NCBI GenBank assembly: GCA_043753895.1
Contig: JAYUWK010000080.1
Span: 1-64,000 of the forward strand
DNA: 64,000 bases
From: WLMZ01 sp043753895
Lineage (GTDB): Bacteria; Actinomycetota; Acidimicrobiia; Acidimicrobiales; Ilumatobacteraceae
Reading direction: 5' to 3'
In this document: positions 24,395 through 32,457 of the stretch, in pieces
Position numbering within the stretch: position 1 is the stretch's first letter
How the letters are laid out: the number at the start of each line of letters is the position of its first letter
Position numbers and translations under genes: made by a program
The notes under the pieces: model-generated
Databases searched by the model: none
What the model was told of the DNA's origin: nothing
Seen by the model: the letters and a program-made list of their open reading frames with translations, nothing else

Positions 24395-25030
24395 TCAGGC
24401 CGTGTGACTCACCGCTGCGACGATCTTGTCCTTCGAAGTCGTCATAGCGTGGATGAACCCGGCGATCGAGGCGAGCAGCAGGATCAGAGCGGCAGCAAAA
24501 GCCACGAACTCTGCCTGAGTCGCCTTCCGGCCAAACTCACTGAAACCGTACGAGGTCAGCAGCAGACCACGCAGGGTCTCGCCCTTGAACATGGTCTCAC
24601 GAAGACCCTTGAGCGAGTCCGCAGTCTTTTGCAGTTCGTCGGTGGGCGTGGCAGCGGCCTTGGCATCAGCGACGGCCTTGTTCGCCGCGGTCACCACAGA
24701 TCCCAAGGTGGCGTACGTCTTGCCCTCTTGGCCGGCAGCCGTCGCGCCTTCACGAAGGTGCAGGGCGATGTAGTCGTTGGCGTAGCACTCGGCCATCTTG
24801 CCGCTGTCCATGAGCTTGCCCGCATAGTTGTTGAGGCACACCGAGTTCTTGGCATCGCCGGTGAGACCGGCCACCGGAGTAAATGTGATCTGTTGTTCAG
24901 TGAGTTGATCCTTCACGTATGACTTTGCGAAGTCGGCATTGGTCTTCAAGACCATGCCGAGAACGACGAGCAAGGCAGCGAGTAGTACGCCGCCGACGCT
25001 GAAGACAAGATCCAGGGTTCTGCGCTTCAT
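24395..25030 (-). CDS. Two-TM protein with a cysteine-containing extracytoplasmic loop
   Basis: A 211-aa protein with a membrane helix at about 8-28, a loop of about 130 residues outside the membrane, and a second helix at about 172-195 followed by a short cytoplasmic tail. The loop contains two cysteines spaced for a disulfide (VCLNNYAGK and AECYANDY) and many alanine-rich helices. The N-terminus is basic (MKRRTLD), and AGGAG precedes the ATG. No family is recognised with confidence. A complex leader with inverted repeats and a Dos-box-like palindrome precede it, and it sits beside WS/DGAT, so it may belong to the same stress response. Confidence 0.7.
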   Translation of the reverse strand: MKRRTLDLVFSVGGVLLAALLVVLGMVLKTNADFAKSYVKDQLTEQQITFTPVAGLTGDAKNSVCLNNYAGKLMDSGKMAECYANDYIALHLREGATAAGQEGKTYATLGSVVTAANKAVADAKAAATPTDELQKTADSLKGLRETMFKGETLRGLLLTSYGFSEFGRKATQAEFVAFAAALILLLASIAGFIHAMTTSKDKIVAAVSHTA

Positions 25031-25054
25031 GATTGATGTGGCTCCTCTTGGCTG

Positions 25055-25073
25055 ATTCAGCCTTTGGCTGAAT
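25055..25073 (-). promoter_or_regulatory. Leader hairpin(s) upstream of the two-TM gene
   Basis: ATTCAGCC-TTT-GGCTGAAT is a perfect 8-bp inverted repeat. A third GGCTGA arm overlaps it (25050-25055), allowing two mutually exclusive hairpins. In the mRNA these would sit just upstream of the AAGAGGAG ribosome-binding site. They could control translation or be a repressor site. Confidence 0.45.
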
Positions 25074-25117
25074 GTTTCGGACAGCGTCAGAGTAAAGACC
25101 GAATCACAATCGGACTA

Positions 25118-25131
25118 GGGACCAATGGCCC
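25118..25131. promoter_or_regulatory. GGGAC-CAAT-GGCCC Dos-box-like palindrome
   Basis: The core matches the mycobacterial Dos-box core (GGGACTWWAGTCCC, from memory) at 10-11 of 14 positions depending on strand. It lies about 90-100 bases upstream of the two-TM protein ATG. It is a weaker candidate than the site upstream of usp, but is in the same island. Confidence 0.3.
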
Positions 25132-25208
25132 ACCGCGGCGGGACAACCGATACACACGTTCGCATCGGCGTGACGCTGTTGTGGATCACTTGTGCCACGG
25201 CTACCTCC

Positions 25209-26127
25209 CTACAGGGGGCCGCCGTGGCTGAAACGGGCGGCGCGTCGGTGCAGTTTGTGGACGTCCAATCGCCCTCCGGCCTCAGACGGCACCAGTTGCA
25301 TCGAAGCGTAGAAGCGTTTCTTCGCGATCTTGATCAGCACCAGGTAGGCCACCACCATGCTCGACAACGCCGCGAAGAAACCGATCGGGAGAGCTGCGAA
25401 CCCCAATTTGTTCAACAAGATCTGACTCGGCAGCATCGGCAGGAACTTCAAGAAGGCCGACGCGGCCACCCGACTGCAGCCCGAGCCCGAATTGGGATCG
25501 TGCTCGGTGGCAAGCAGACCGAGCAGCCGCACCCGGTCGGATGCCGCCCCGCCCACGTCGATCGCACTGGTGAAGGTGATCCGGCGCGAGAACAGCACGG
25601 CATCGATGAATGGCCGATGCAGGACAAGGCGACAGTTCGGCCATCGCCGCGCCGGCCGGCACCGCTCCGGTGTGCTTGTCGGCAGGCACCACCACGCCCA
25701 GACCGAGGTGCACGACATCGCCGGGAACCAAGTCGGTCACGTCACGCTCAATCGGCTCACCATCACGCGACACAATCACGCGGTGTCGCACTTGCGAGTG
25801 CAACGCCTCCGCAGCGCGCTCGGCGCGGAACTCGTTGAAGAATCCCAACCCGATGCTGGCGCTCAGGATCACGCCGATAATGATCGCATCGGTTCGCTCG
25901 CCCAAGAAGTACGAGGCAACGGCTGTCACGCCAAGCAGTACCAGCACTGCACTGCGGAGTTGTCGCCCCAGCACCCACAGGGCTCTCGCGTGATGTGTGC
26001 GTACCGCGTTCGGGCCCACCTGGCGCAACCGTTCGGATGCGTCGGCGGTGCTCAGGCCAGCAGGTGTACTGCCCAACGACGCGAGCACGTCTGCGCCGGA
26101 ATCAGTCGATGAATCGGTAATGCTCAT
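25209..26127 (-). pseudogene. P-type cation ATPase (Mg-type/CtpF-like), deleted and frameshifted
   Basis: The N-terminal part is clear: the cation-ATPase N domain (GLSTADASERLRQVGPNAV), two membrane helices, and the actuator segment DLVPGDVVHLGLG. Downstream, in another frame, come FLKFLPMLPSQILLNKL and a terminal helix with KIAKKRFYA, the end of such pumps. The phosphorylation motif (DKTGT), the nucleotide-binding domain and several helices are absent. About 280 codons remain of an expected 850 or so. The intact ancestor would have been a magnesium or other divalent-cation pump. Confidence 0.85.
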
Positions 26128-26174
26128 CGAAACCGCGATCACGCGCGGATGCTAACCGCACGTCCGCCTTGGGA

Positions 26175-27617
26175 TCAGCGCGGGATGATGGTTCCCATGT
26201 TCATGATGCTGTTGGGATCGAACGCGTGCTTGAGCGCAAGCAGCATTGGGTACGACGAGCCGTACTCGTCCTTCACCCATCGAGCGCGGGCCTTACCGAT
26301 GCCGTGGTGGTGCACGATCGAGCCACCGTAGCGAAGGGTCTCTTCGCAAATGATCGCGATGATTGGGAAGTAGTACTTGTCGTTCTCTTCCTCTGGCTCA
26401 CAGTCGATGAGGTCGTAGAAGTAGTTGAAGTACATGTTCGTGCCGTTGATGTAGCTGTGCGACGAGTGGCCGCCCAGCAACGTGATGCCGCGGATCTCGC
26501 TGCGGATGCGCGCGAGTGCGGCCTCGTAGATCGCGTTGACCGAGCTCCAGTCTGCGGAGATCTCGGTGGTGCGGTTCACGTTGCGAGTGGTGCGAATGCG
26601 TTCGTCCTCGCGCGCCACCTTGTCGGGGCCCCACACGAGATCGTCGAACCACGTGGAGATCAACTGCGCGTCCACCGGCGTACAACCCTGATGACGGGCG
26701 ACGATCTCGGCGATGCCCTCGGCGGTTGCCTTGGTGATACCAGCGTTGCCCTCGGCCATGAACAACACGATGCAGTCGTCGGGAGCAGCGAAGTGCGAGA
26801 AGTGCAACTGGCCATCTTCGGGGTCGTACAGGCGCGCCACCGATGGCTTGTACCCGGCCACCATCACCTCGCGCAGCACCTCGAAGCCCACCTTCATGTC
26901 CTTGAGCGTCCAGCCGAGGAAGATGTTGTTCTCGGGCATGTACGGGAACAACTTCACAGTCACTTCGCTGATGAAGCACAGCGCGCCCTCGTTGCCGATG
27001 ACGATGTGGCGGATGTCGGGCCCAGCAGCGCGGCGGGGCACGTTCTTGATCCGCGACACCTGGCCGCCAGGGAACACCACCTCGCAACCCACGACCATGT
27101 CTTCGATACCGCCGTACAGGGTGGAGAACTGGCCGATGCTGCGAGTGGCCACGAGGCCACCCATGCTCGCGATGGGCTTCGACTGGGGAGAGTGACCCGT
27201 GGTGAGCCCGAGTTCGCGAACTTGATCTTCGAGCAATTGCAATGGCACGCCGCACTGCGCAGTGGCCTGCATGTTGTAGGCATCGACGCTGATGATCTCG
27301 TTCATCAGGGACCCGTCCATCACGATCGAGTTCTCCACGGGTGTCTCCAACCCGCCCTCGGTCGCGGTGCCGCCGGTGCGGGCGACCACGTTCACGCCGT
27401 GCTCATCGGCGAACGCCAACACCGCTGCAGCATCCTGCGTACCGCGCACCATTGCCACGGCCGCGGGCACCGGCATGGTGTACACGCCGAAGATGTTCTG
27501 CAGTTTGCGGAAGTTATCAATGCTGCTGCGCTGCAACTCGTGCTTATCGGTGATCACGTACTCGACGCCGAGGATGCTTTGCAGGTGCTCGACGATTTCG
27601 GTTCGGGTGAGGGACAT
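26175..27617 (-). CDS. ygcU: FAD-linked dehydrogenase, YgcU-type
   Basis: A 480-aa VAO/PCMH-fold flavoprotein of the alkyldihydroxyacetonephosphate-synthase-like branch. The FAD-binding region contains RTGGTATEGGLE, then TGHSPQSKPIASMGGLVATRS and NVPRRAAGPDIRHIVIGNEGAL. The C-terminal catalytic region has GGHSSHSYINGTNMYFNY and VHHHGIGKARARW, the His cluster of AGPS-like enzymes. From memory it resembles E. coli YgcU along almost its whole length. It is last in a ygcW-ygcE-ygcU-like operon, 27 bases after the kinase. It probably oxidises a hydroxy-acid or polyol-derived phosphate; the substrate is unknown. Confidence 0.85.
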   Translation of the reverse strand: MSLTRTEIVEHLQSILGVEYVITDKHELQRSSIDNFRKLQNIFGVYTMPVPAAVAMVRGTQDAAAVLAFADEHGVNVVARTGGTATEGGLETPVENSIVMDGSLMNEIISVDAYNMQATAQCGVPLQLLEDQVRELGLTTGHSPQSKPIASMGGLVATRSIGQFSTLYGGIEDMVVGCEVVFPGGQVSRIKNVPRRAAGPDIRHIVIGNEGALCFISEVTVKLFPYMPENNIFLGWTLKDMKVGFEVLREVMVAGYKPSVARLYDPEDGQLHFSHFAAPDDCIVLFMAEGNAGITKATAEGIAEIVARHQGCTPVDAQLISTWFDDLVWGPDKVAREDERIRTTRNVNRTTEISADWSSVNAIYEAALARIRSEIRGITLLGGHSSHSYINGTNMYFNYFYDLIDCEPEEENDKYYFPIIAIICEETLRYGGSIVHHHGIGKARARWVKDEYGSSYPMLLALKHAFDPNSIMNMGTIIPR

Positions 27618-27644
27618 GTTGGCGTTCCTTTACTGGGGACTGAC

Positions 27645-29093
27645 TCAGTGAGAATCCGGGTGGAAGATGGGGAAAGCGCGTTCGAAGAGCGGATCTGTCG
27701 CGAGGCGGATGACTTGGTACACCGATTCGTTGATGCGTCGGTACATCGCGGCGTTGTCTGTATTCGTTGCGAAGGTCTCGCGTAGTTTGGTCATCTGCAC
27801 TGCAGCCGTCTCGATGTCGGCGTGCACACCCGTGGCCGCGGCGGCGCAGATCGCCGCGCCGAGGCTCGCACCACCACCGTCGATGCTGCGTGACGCCGGA
27901 ACGGCAAAGACGTCGGCGAAGATGCTCATGAACAGCGGACTGCTCGAGCCACCTCCCGAGATCACGATCTCGTCGAGCGTGATACCGACTTCGGCACACA
28001 TGGCGTCGACGTTCGCCTTCATCGTGAGCGCGATGGCTTCGAGGATCGACCGGTAGATATGACCGCGCGTGTGCCGTGCGTCGAAGCCGAGCATCGATCC
28101 TTTGCGGAATGGCATGTCGGTGGTTGCCAGCCAGTCGAGCACGGTCATCAGCCCGTCGCTACCGGCCGGGACGAGCGCAGCCTCGCGCTCGAGGTATTCC
28201 TCACGCGACAACCCCAACGACGCTGCACGCTCGGCCACTTCTGGGCCGAGAAGATCGAGGAACCAGGTGAGCATCCACATGCCTCTGCGCACACCGTTGC
28301 TCTCGTACAGGTAGCGGTTCGGGATGCATGCGAAGTTCGTCCAGAAGTCGGTCGGCGATGTATAATTTTCGTGACCGTGCACCATCGCCGCAATGTAGGT
28401 ACCGAGCGACACCAAGGCGGTGGTTTCTCCAAGCGACCCGGTGCCGAGCATCTCCACCGCTTTGTCGTTCGCAGTCGCCACCACCGCGATACCGACGGGG
28501 ATGCCAGTGGCTGCTGAGGCAGCCTCGGTGACCCGGCCGATCACATCGCCCGGCATCTGCAACTCCAGCAGCATCTCTCGCTTCACGCTGAACTGCTCGT
28601 ACAACGACGGGTCCTCACTCCATTGCCACGTGTCGGTGTCGATAGGCCACTGCAATGCGATGTTGTTCGCTGCCGTGTCCCTGAACTCACCAGTGAACCG
28701 GTGCGCCAGATAGCCCGACGACGTGGTGGCGTAGACCACGGTTGGATCGCCAGACACGTATGGCTGGTAGGCGCGATCGTCCATCCAGCTGATCACCGGT
28801 TCGGCCAACGAGCCATCGGCGTGCAGGAATGCCTTGCAACAACGAATCGTGCACAGACCCACGCCTGCGATTTCGCCCGGATCACCGTTGAACGCGTCGA
28901 GCGCCCGCTGGCTGGCCGACGCGATCGAATCCCACAGATCGTCGTCAGGGTGGACCACCACACCGTGCCGCGGCCGATTCAACGCGCGCAGAACCTGCTG
29001 GCCGCGCGCCACGGCGTTGCCACTCGCGTCGTACACAACGACCTTCGCACTCTGCGTTCCGCAGTCGATGCCGATGAGGTAGGGACCTGCCAT
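27645..29093 (-). CDS. ygcE: FGGY-family carbohydrate kinase, YgcE-type
   Basis: This 482-aa ATP-dependent sugar or polyol kinase has a standard FGGY fold. The N-terminal phosphate loop IGIDCGTQSAKVVVYD and the catalytic-site region WMDDRA are intact, as are the C-terminal VISGGGSSSPLFMSIFADVF and DGGGASLGAAICAA nucleotide motifs. Length is normal. It lies between an SDR and a flavoprotein in the same order of functions as E. coli ygcW/ygcE/ygcU. The three enzymes would oxidise and phosphorylate one substrate for central metabolism. The substrate cannot be named from sequence. Confidence 0.85.
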   Translation of the reverse strand: MAGPYLIGIDCGTQSAKVVVYDASGNAVARGQQVLRALNRPRHGVVVHPDDDLWDSIASASQRALDAFNGDPGEIAGVGLCTIRCCKAFLHADGSLAEPVISWMDDRAYQPYVSGDPTVVYATTSSGYLAHRFTGEFRDTAANNIALQWPIDTDTWQWSEDPSLYEQFSVKREMLLELQMPGDVIGRVTEAASAATGIPVGIAVVATANDKAVEMLGTGSLGETTALVSLGTYIAAMVHGHENYTSPTDFWTNFACIPNRYLYESNGVRRGMWMLTWFLDLLGPEVAERAASLGLSREEYLEREAALVPAGSDGLMTVLDWLATTDMPFRKGSMLGFDARHTRGHIYRSILEAIALTMKANVDAMCAEVGITLDEIVISGGGSSSPLFMSIFADVFAVPASRSIDGGGASLGAAICAAAATGVHADIETAAVQMTKLRETFATNTDNAAMYRRINESVYQVIRLATDPLFERAFPIFHPDSH

Positions 29094-29119
29094 GGATGCC
29101 GCCGTCCGGTTCGCCCGCC

Positions 29120-29911
29120 CTAACGGACGAGGTAGCCGCCGTCCACTGCGAGGATGTGGCCGTTCACGTACTCAGACGCACGGCTTGCCAGGAACACAAC
29201 GGTGCCCATCAGGTCGGCCGGCTCGCCCCAGCGGTCGGCAGGAATGTGATCCAACACCCGCTGACTCGTCACCGGGTTGCTGCGTGTGTTCGCCGTGATC
29301 GGTGTGGCGTAGTAGCCCGGGGCAATCCCGTTGACCTGGATGTTGTACTGGGCGAGTTCGTCGCAATAGGCCTTTGTGAGCCCGGCAATACCGTGCTTGG
29401 TGGCCGAGTACGCAGGCGACAGGCGCCCACCGAGGAACGAGAACATCGAACAGATGTTGATGATCTTGCCACTGCGCTGGGGCACCATTTTCTGGGCGAC
29501 CTCGTAGCTCATCTCGAACGCGGCGGTGAGGTTCACGTTCAACGTGGCGTCCCACTGCGGGCGGCCGAACTCGAGTACGTCGGCAAGCGGGCAGATGCCG
29601 GCGCTGTTGATGAGAATGTCCACCGAACCGAGCCGCTCGACGCATGTATCGACGATGAGTTTCGGTGTACCAGCCTCGGTGATGTCGGCCTGCATGAACT
29701 CGTAGCGCACACCTTCGGCCTCGACCATTGCACGCGTGCTCGGCGTATCAGCGCTGTCGGCATCATCGATGATGCTGGGCACGAACACGTTCGCGCCACC
29801 CTTCGCGAGCGCCAGCGTGAACGCCTGACCGAGGCCGGTATTGCCGCCGGTCACGATGGCGTTCTTGCCAGCGAGGCTGAAGTAGTTGATTGCGAAATCC
29901 GTGATCGTCAT
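29120..29911 (-). CDS. ygcW: Short-chain dehydrogenase, YgcW-type
   Basis: A 263-aa SDR and first gene of the operon. The cofactor motif is TGGNTGLGQAF, the NAG-equivalent is NSAGIC, and the catalytic S-Y-K is ICSMFSFLGG with YSATKH. The end YVNGHILAVDGGYLVR is nearly identical, from memory, to E. coli YgcW, as is YNIQVNGIAPGYYAT. This is much closer than usual for an actinobacterial SDR and supports transfer. It probably oxidises a sugar-acid or polyol. It is divergent from the Zur gene, with no operator identified between them. Confidence 0.88.
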   Translation of the reverse strand: MTITDFAINYFSLAGKNAIVTGGNTGLGQAFTLALAKGGANVFVPSIIDDADSADTPSTRAMVEAEGVRYEFMQADITEAGTPKLIVDTCVERLGSVDILINSAGICPLADVLEFGRPQWDATLNVNLTAAFEMSYEVAQKMVPQRSGKIINICSMFSFLGGRLSPAYSATKHGIAGLTKAYCDELAQYNIQVNGIAPGYYATPITANTRSNPVTSQRVLDHIPADRWGEPADLMGTVVFLASRASEYVNGHILAVDGGYLVR

Positions 29912-30037
29912 GCGTGCTCTCTCTCGTGATCAGCGCGCCGCACATTACCGCACCACCAGCACGTAGGCGGCACACTCGTACCAGAAACGAAACGAGCGAC
30001 CCCGCTTTCTCCCCAGCTCGTGGACCAGCCGCTGCAG

Positions 30038-30472
30038 CTACTGGGGTCCGGAGCAACGGCGGCAGCGGCCGGCCAGTGCAAAGTGTTGTTCGGTGAGCTG
30101 AAACCCGGTCTCGCGCTGCAGCTCGGACGACCACCGATCGATCGTCGAGGAGTGGATCACCTCGATCGTGCCGCATTGGTCGCACAGTACGTGGGCATGA
30201 CGATGCGTGGTGAGGTGATAGGCAGCAGGACCATGCCCGAGGTGTACGTGGGCAACCAGACCCATCTCCTCGAGCGTGTCGAGGAAGCGATACACGGTGG
30301 TCACGTGCACGTCGGGAAGTGCACTGTTCACGCGACCGACAAGCTCGTCAGCCGTCACGTGATCAGATTCGTCGAAAAGAACACGGAGAATCGCTTTGCG
30401 CTGATCGGTGACGCGACCACCGTGTTCACGGATCGCTTGCAAGGTGCGGTCGATAGCGTCGGAGCCGGTCAC
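30038..30472 (-). CDS. Fur-family metal regulator (Zur-like)
   Basis: The 144-aa protein has the winged helix (RVTDQRKAILRVLF, HVTTVYRFLDTLEEMGLV) and the C-terminal metal-binding HRHAHVLCDQCG plus the final CRRC, giving the structural zinc Cys4 site. The divergent position to a ZnuABC-type importer makes Zur the likely role; Fe or Mn sensing is possible. The start is GTG 30472. The 111-base intergenic region contains no obvious classical Zur box. Confidence 0.85.
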   Translation of the reverse strand: MTGSDAIDRTLQAIREHGGRVTDQRKAILRVLFDESDHVTADELVGRVNSALPDVHVTTVYRFLDTLEEMGLVAHVHLGHGPAAYHLTTHRHAHVLCDQCGTIEVIHSSTIDRWSSELQRETGFQLTEQHFALAGRCRRCSGPQ

Positions 30473-30566
30473 AACGACTCAGACTACGACCATTCGTGCT
30501 CCCGGCGAGAGGCGATACCGACCTCGACGTGACGTTCGTCGGCGGGTGAGCTTGTTGCAACCAGCC

Positions 30567-30584
30567 TGCGATAAGTTCATCGCA
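30567..30584. promoter_or_regulatory. TGCGAT-N6-ATCGCA inverted repeat at the znuA start
   Basis: A 6-bp inverted repeat with a 6-base spacer whose right arm ends in the A of the znuA ATG. It could be an operator for the neighbouring Fur-family protein or a hairpin occluding translation initiation. It does not match the textbook Zur consensus. Confidence 0.35.
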
Positions 30585-31663
30585 TGACATCACGAATCTC
30601 TAAAGCGATCTGCGCCGGCGTTGCGCTAAGCCTGACGGCATGCGGCAGTAGCTCCGGATCCAGCTCGGGACCCGCCACAGCCGGGGAGGCCGCGAAGGAC
30701 GCTCAGGTGGTCGCTCGCAGAGCATGCGACGCCGGCACACCGATCGCAGCGGGAAAGCGACTTCGGATCAGCTCGACCGTTGCTCCGATCACTTCCATCG
30801 TGGCCAACGTCGCCGGCGACCACGCCGACATCGCCGGCCTGATCCCCGAAGGCACCAACTCTCACACCTTCGAGCCCGCGCCGAGCGTTGCAGCTGCCCT
30901 CGCAAAGACCGACGTGTTGTTTGCCAACGGGCTGAAACTCGAGGAACCAACCAAGGACCTCGCCGCGAAGAACCTTCCGAACGGAGCCGTGCTGTGCGAA
31001 TTGGGTACGGCGATCCTGCCCGTCGCCGACTACATCTACGACTTCTCGTTCCCGATCGAAGGCGGCAAGCCGAACCCGCACCTGTGGACCAACCCACCCA
31101 TGGCAAAGAAGTACGCCGAGATCGTCAGAGATGTTCTGGTCCACATGGACCCGGCCAACGCCGGCGCCTATCGCAACAACGCAACTGCGTACATCGCCCG
31201 GATCGACGGACTCGACGCTGCGATGGTCACCGCCACCGCCACGGTGCCTGCGAAGCAACGCAAGCTGCTCACGTACCACGACGCCTACGCATATTTCGCA
31301 AAGAATTACGGCTGGACCGTGATCGGCGCCATTCAGCCGTCGAACTTCGACGAACCAACGGCGAAGGAGGTAGCCGACCTGATCACCCAGGTACGTAAGG
31401 CTGGAGTACCCGCGATCTTCGGATCAGAGGTGTTCCCGAGCCCTGTGCTCAAACAGATCGGTGCCGAGACCGGTGTCAAGTACGTGGATGTACTGCGCGA
31501 CGACGACCTGCCCGGTAAGCCTGGCGAGCCTGGCCACTCATTCCTCGGTCTCATGCAGTTCGACTACATCACGATGGTCGACTCGCTCGGCGGAAATGCT
31601 TCTGCGCTGAAGGCGATCGATAGCAGCGATGTCAACGTCGACACTGCGGTGTACCCACAGTGA
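30584..31663 (+). CDS. znuA: Metal ABC transporter substrate-binding lipoprotein (ZnuA-like)
   Basis: A 359-aa cluster A-I solute-binding protein. The signal peptide ends in the lipobox LTAC (Cys20), followed by a Ser/Gly-rich linker. Metal ligands appear as the His of TNSHTFEPA, the His of NPHLW, the His of TYHDAYAYFAKNYG, and a late acidic residue (GSEVF). There is no His-rich loop, so Mn remains possible besides Zn. It is first in an operon whose next genes overlap by GTGA and ATGA. Confidence 0.88.
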   Translation: MTSRISKAICAGVALSLTACGSSSGSSSGPATAGEAAKDAQVVARRACDAGTPIAAGKRLRISSTVAPITSIVANVAGDHADIAGLIPEGTNSHTFEPAPSVAAALAKTDVLFANGLKLEEPTKDLAAKNLPNGAVLCELGTAILPVADYIYDFSFPIEGGKPNPHLWTNPPMAKKYAEIVRDVLVHMDPANAGAYRNNATAYIARIDGLDAAMVTATATVPAKQRKLLTYHDAYAYFAKNYGWTVIGAIQPSNFDEPTAKEVADLITQVRKAGVPAIFGSEVFPSPVLKQIGAETGVKYVDVLRDDDLPGKPGEPGHSFLGLMQFDYITMVDSLGGNASALKAIDSSDVNVDTAVYPQ

Positions 31664-32457
31664 CGAGCATCGACGACCGCACAGACGTGGGCGCGGTGAC
31701 CAGTCGGGCCCGCTCGCTTGTCGAGGTCGTCGGCGTGTCGCACAGCTACGGCGGCCCCGTCGTGCTCGATCACATCCATCTCTCGATCGAGGCGGGTTCG
31801 TTCCTCGGCATCATCGGGCCGTCGGGTTCAGGCAAGACCACCCTGCTGCGGCTCATCCTCGGCAGCCTCTCCCCCACGATCGGCACCGTTGAACGCGAGC
31901 CCGATCGTCGGTTGGCGTATGTGCCGCAGGTCGAGACGGTGAACTGGAACTTTCCGATCACGGTGAGCGAGGTGGTGCTGATGTCGCGGTCGTCGTCGAT
32001 TCGCCGCCCGTGGGCCACAGCGGCCGAGCGCCGCGACGTGTCTGGCGTGCTCGAACAGTTGGGACTCGCAGGCCTCGGGGATCGCCACATCCGCGAGTTG
32101 TCCGGCGGCCAGCAGCAACGGGTTTTCCTCGCCCGTGCACTGCACCGCCAGCCCGATCTCTTGGTGCTCGACGAGCCGACTTCGGGTGTCGACGTGCGCA
32201 CCCGCCACGAGGTCGTGCACCTGTTGACCGATCTGCATCGGGCGGGCATGGCTGTGGTGTTGACGACGCATGACATCAACGGCTTGGCGACACATCTACC
32301 CAGGATCGCGTGCGTCAACCGCGAGCTCATTGCGCTCGGGAGCCCACGTGACGTGCTCACTCCGCAGGTCCTCGAGCGCACGTTCGGCGCACCGATGGAA
32401 GTGCTCGAGCACGGGGGACTTCTGTTGGTCACCGACACCCCATTGGCATCGTCATGA
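31660..32457 (+). CDS. znuC: Metal ABC transporter ATPase (ZnuC-like)
   Basis: A 265-aa ABC ATPase: Walker A GPSGSGKTTLLR near residue 46, signature LSGGQQQRVFLARAL, Walker B LLVLDEPTSGVD, and a switch His in LTTHDIN. The sequence PQVETVNWNFPITV is typical of Zn/Mn importers of this family. It starts at GTG overlapping the znuA stop and ends overlapping the permease start, so production is coupled. Confidence 0.9.
   Translation: MTSIDDRTDVGAVTSRARSLVEVVGVSHSYGGPVVLDHIHLSIEAGSFLGIIGPSGSGKTTLLRLILGSLSPTIGTVEREPDRRLAYVPQVETVNWNFPITVSEVVLMSRSSSIRRPWATAAERRDVSGVLEQLGLAGLGDRHIRELSGGQQQRVFLARALHRQPDLLVLDEPTSGVDVRTRHEVVHLLTDLHRAGMAVVLTTHDINGLATHLPRIACVNRELIALGSPRDVLTPQVLERTFGAPMEVLEHGGLLLVTDTPLASS

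Noticed and set aside
19206..26127. Explaining all frameshifts in the island as sequencing errors
   Set aside because: The pseudogenes also carry internal deletions, and long genes nearby (leuS, WS/DGAT, ygc operon) are clean. Single-base shifts at 11940 and 61047 remain less certain.
26169..27785. 538-codon plus-strand ORF opposite the FAD dehydrogenase
   Set aside because: Shadow of the ygcU-type gene; its His/Val/Asp-rich sequence has no recognisable fold.
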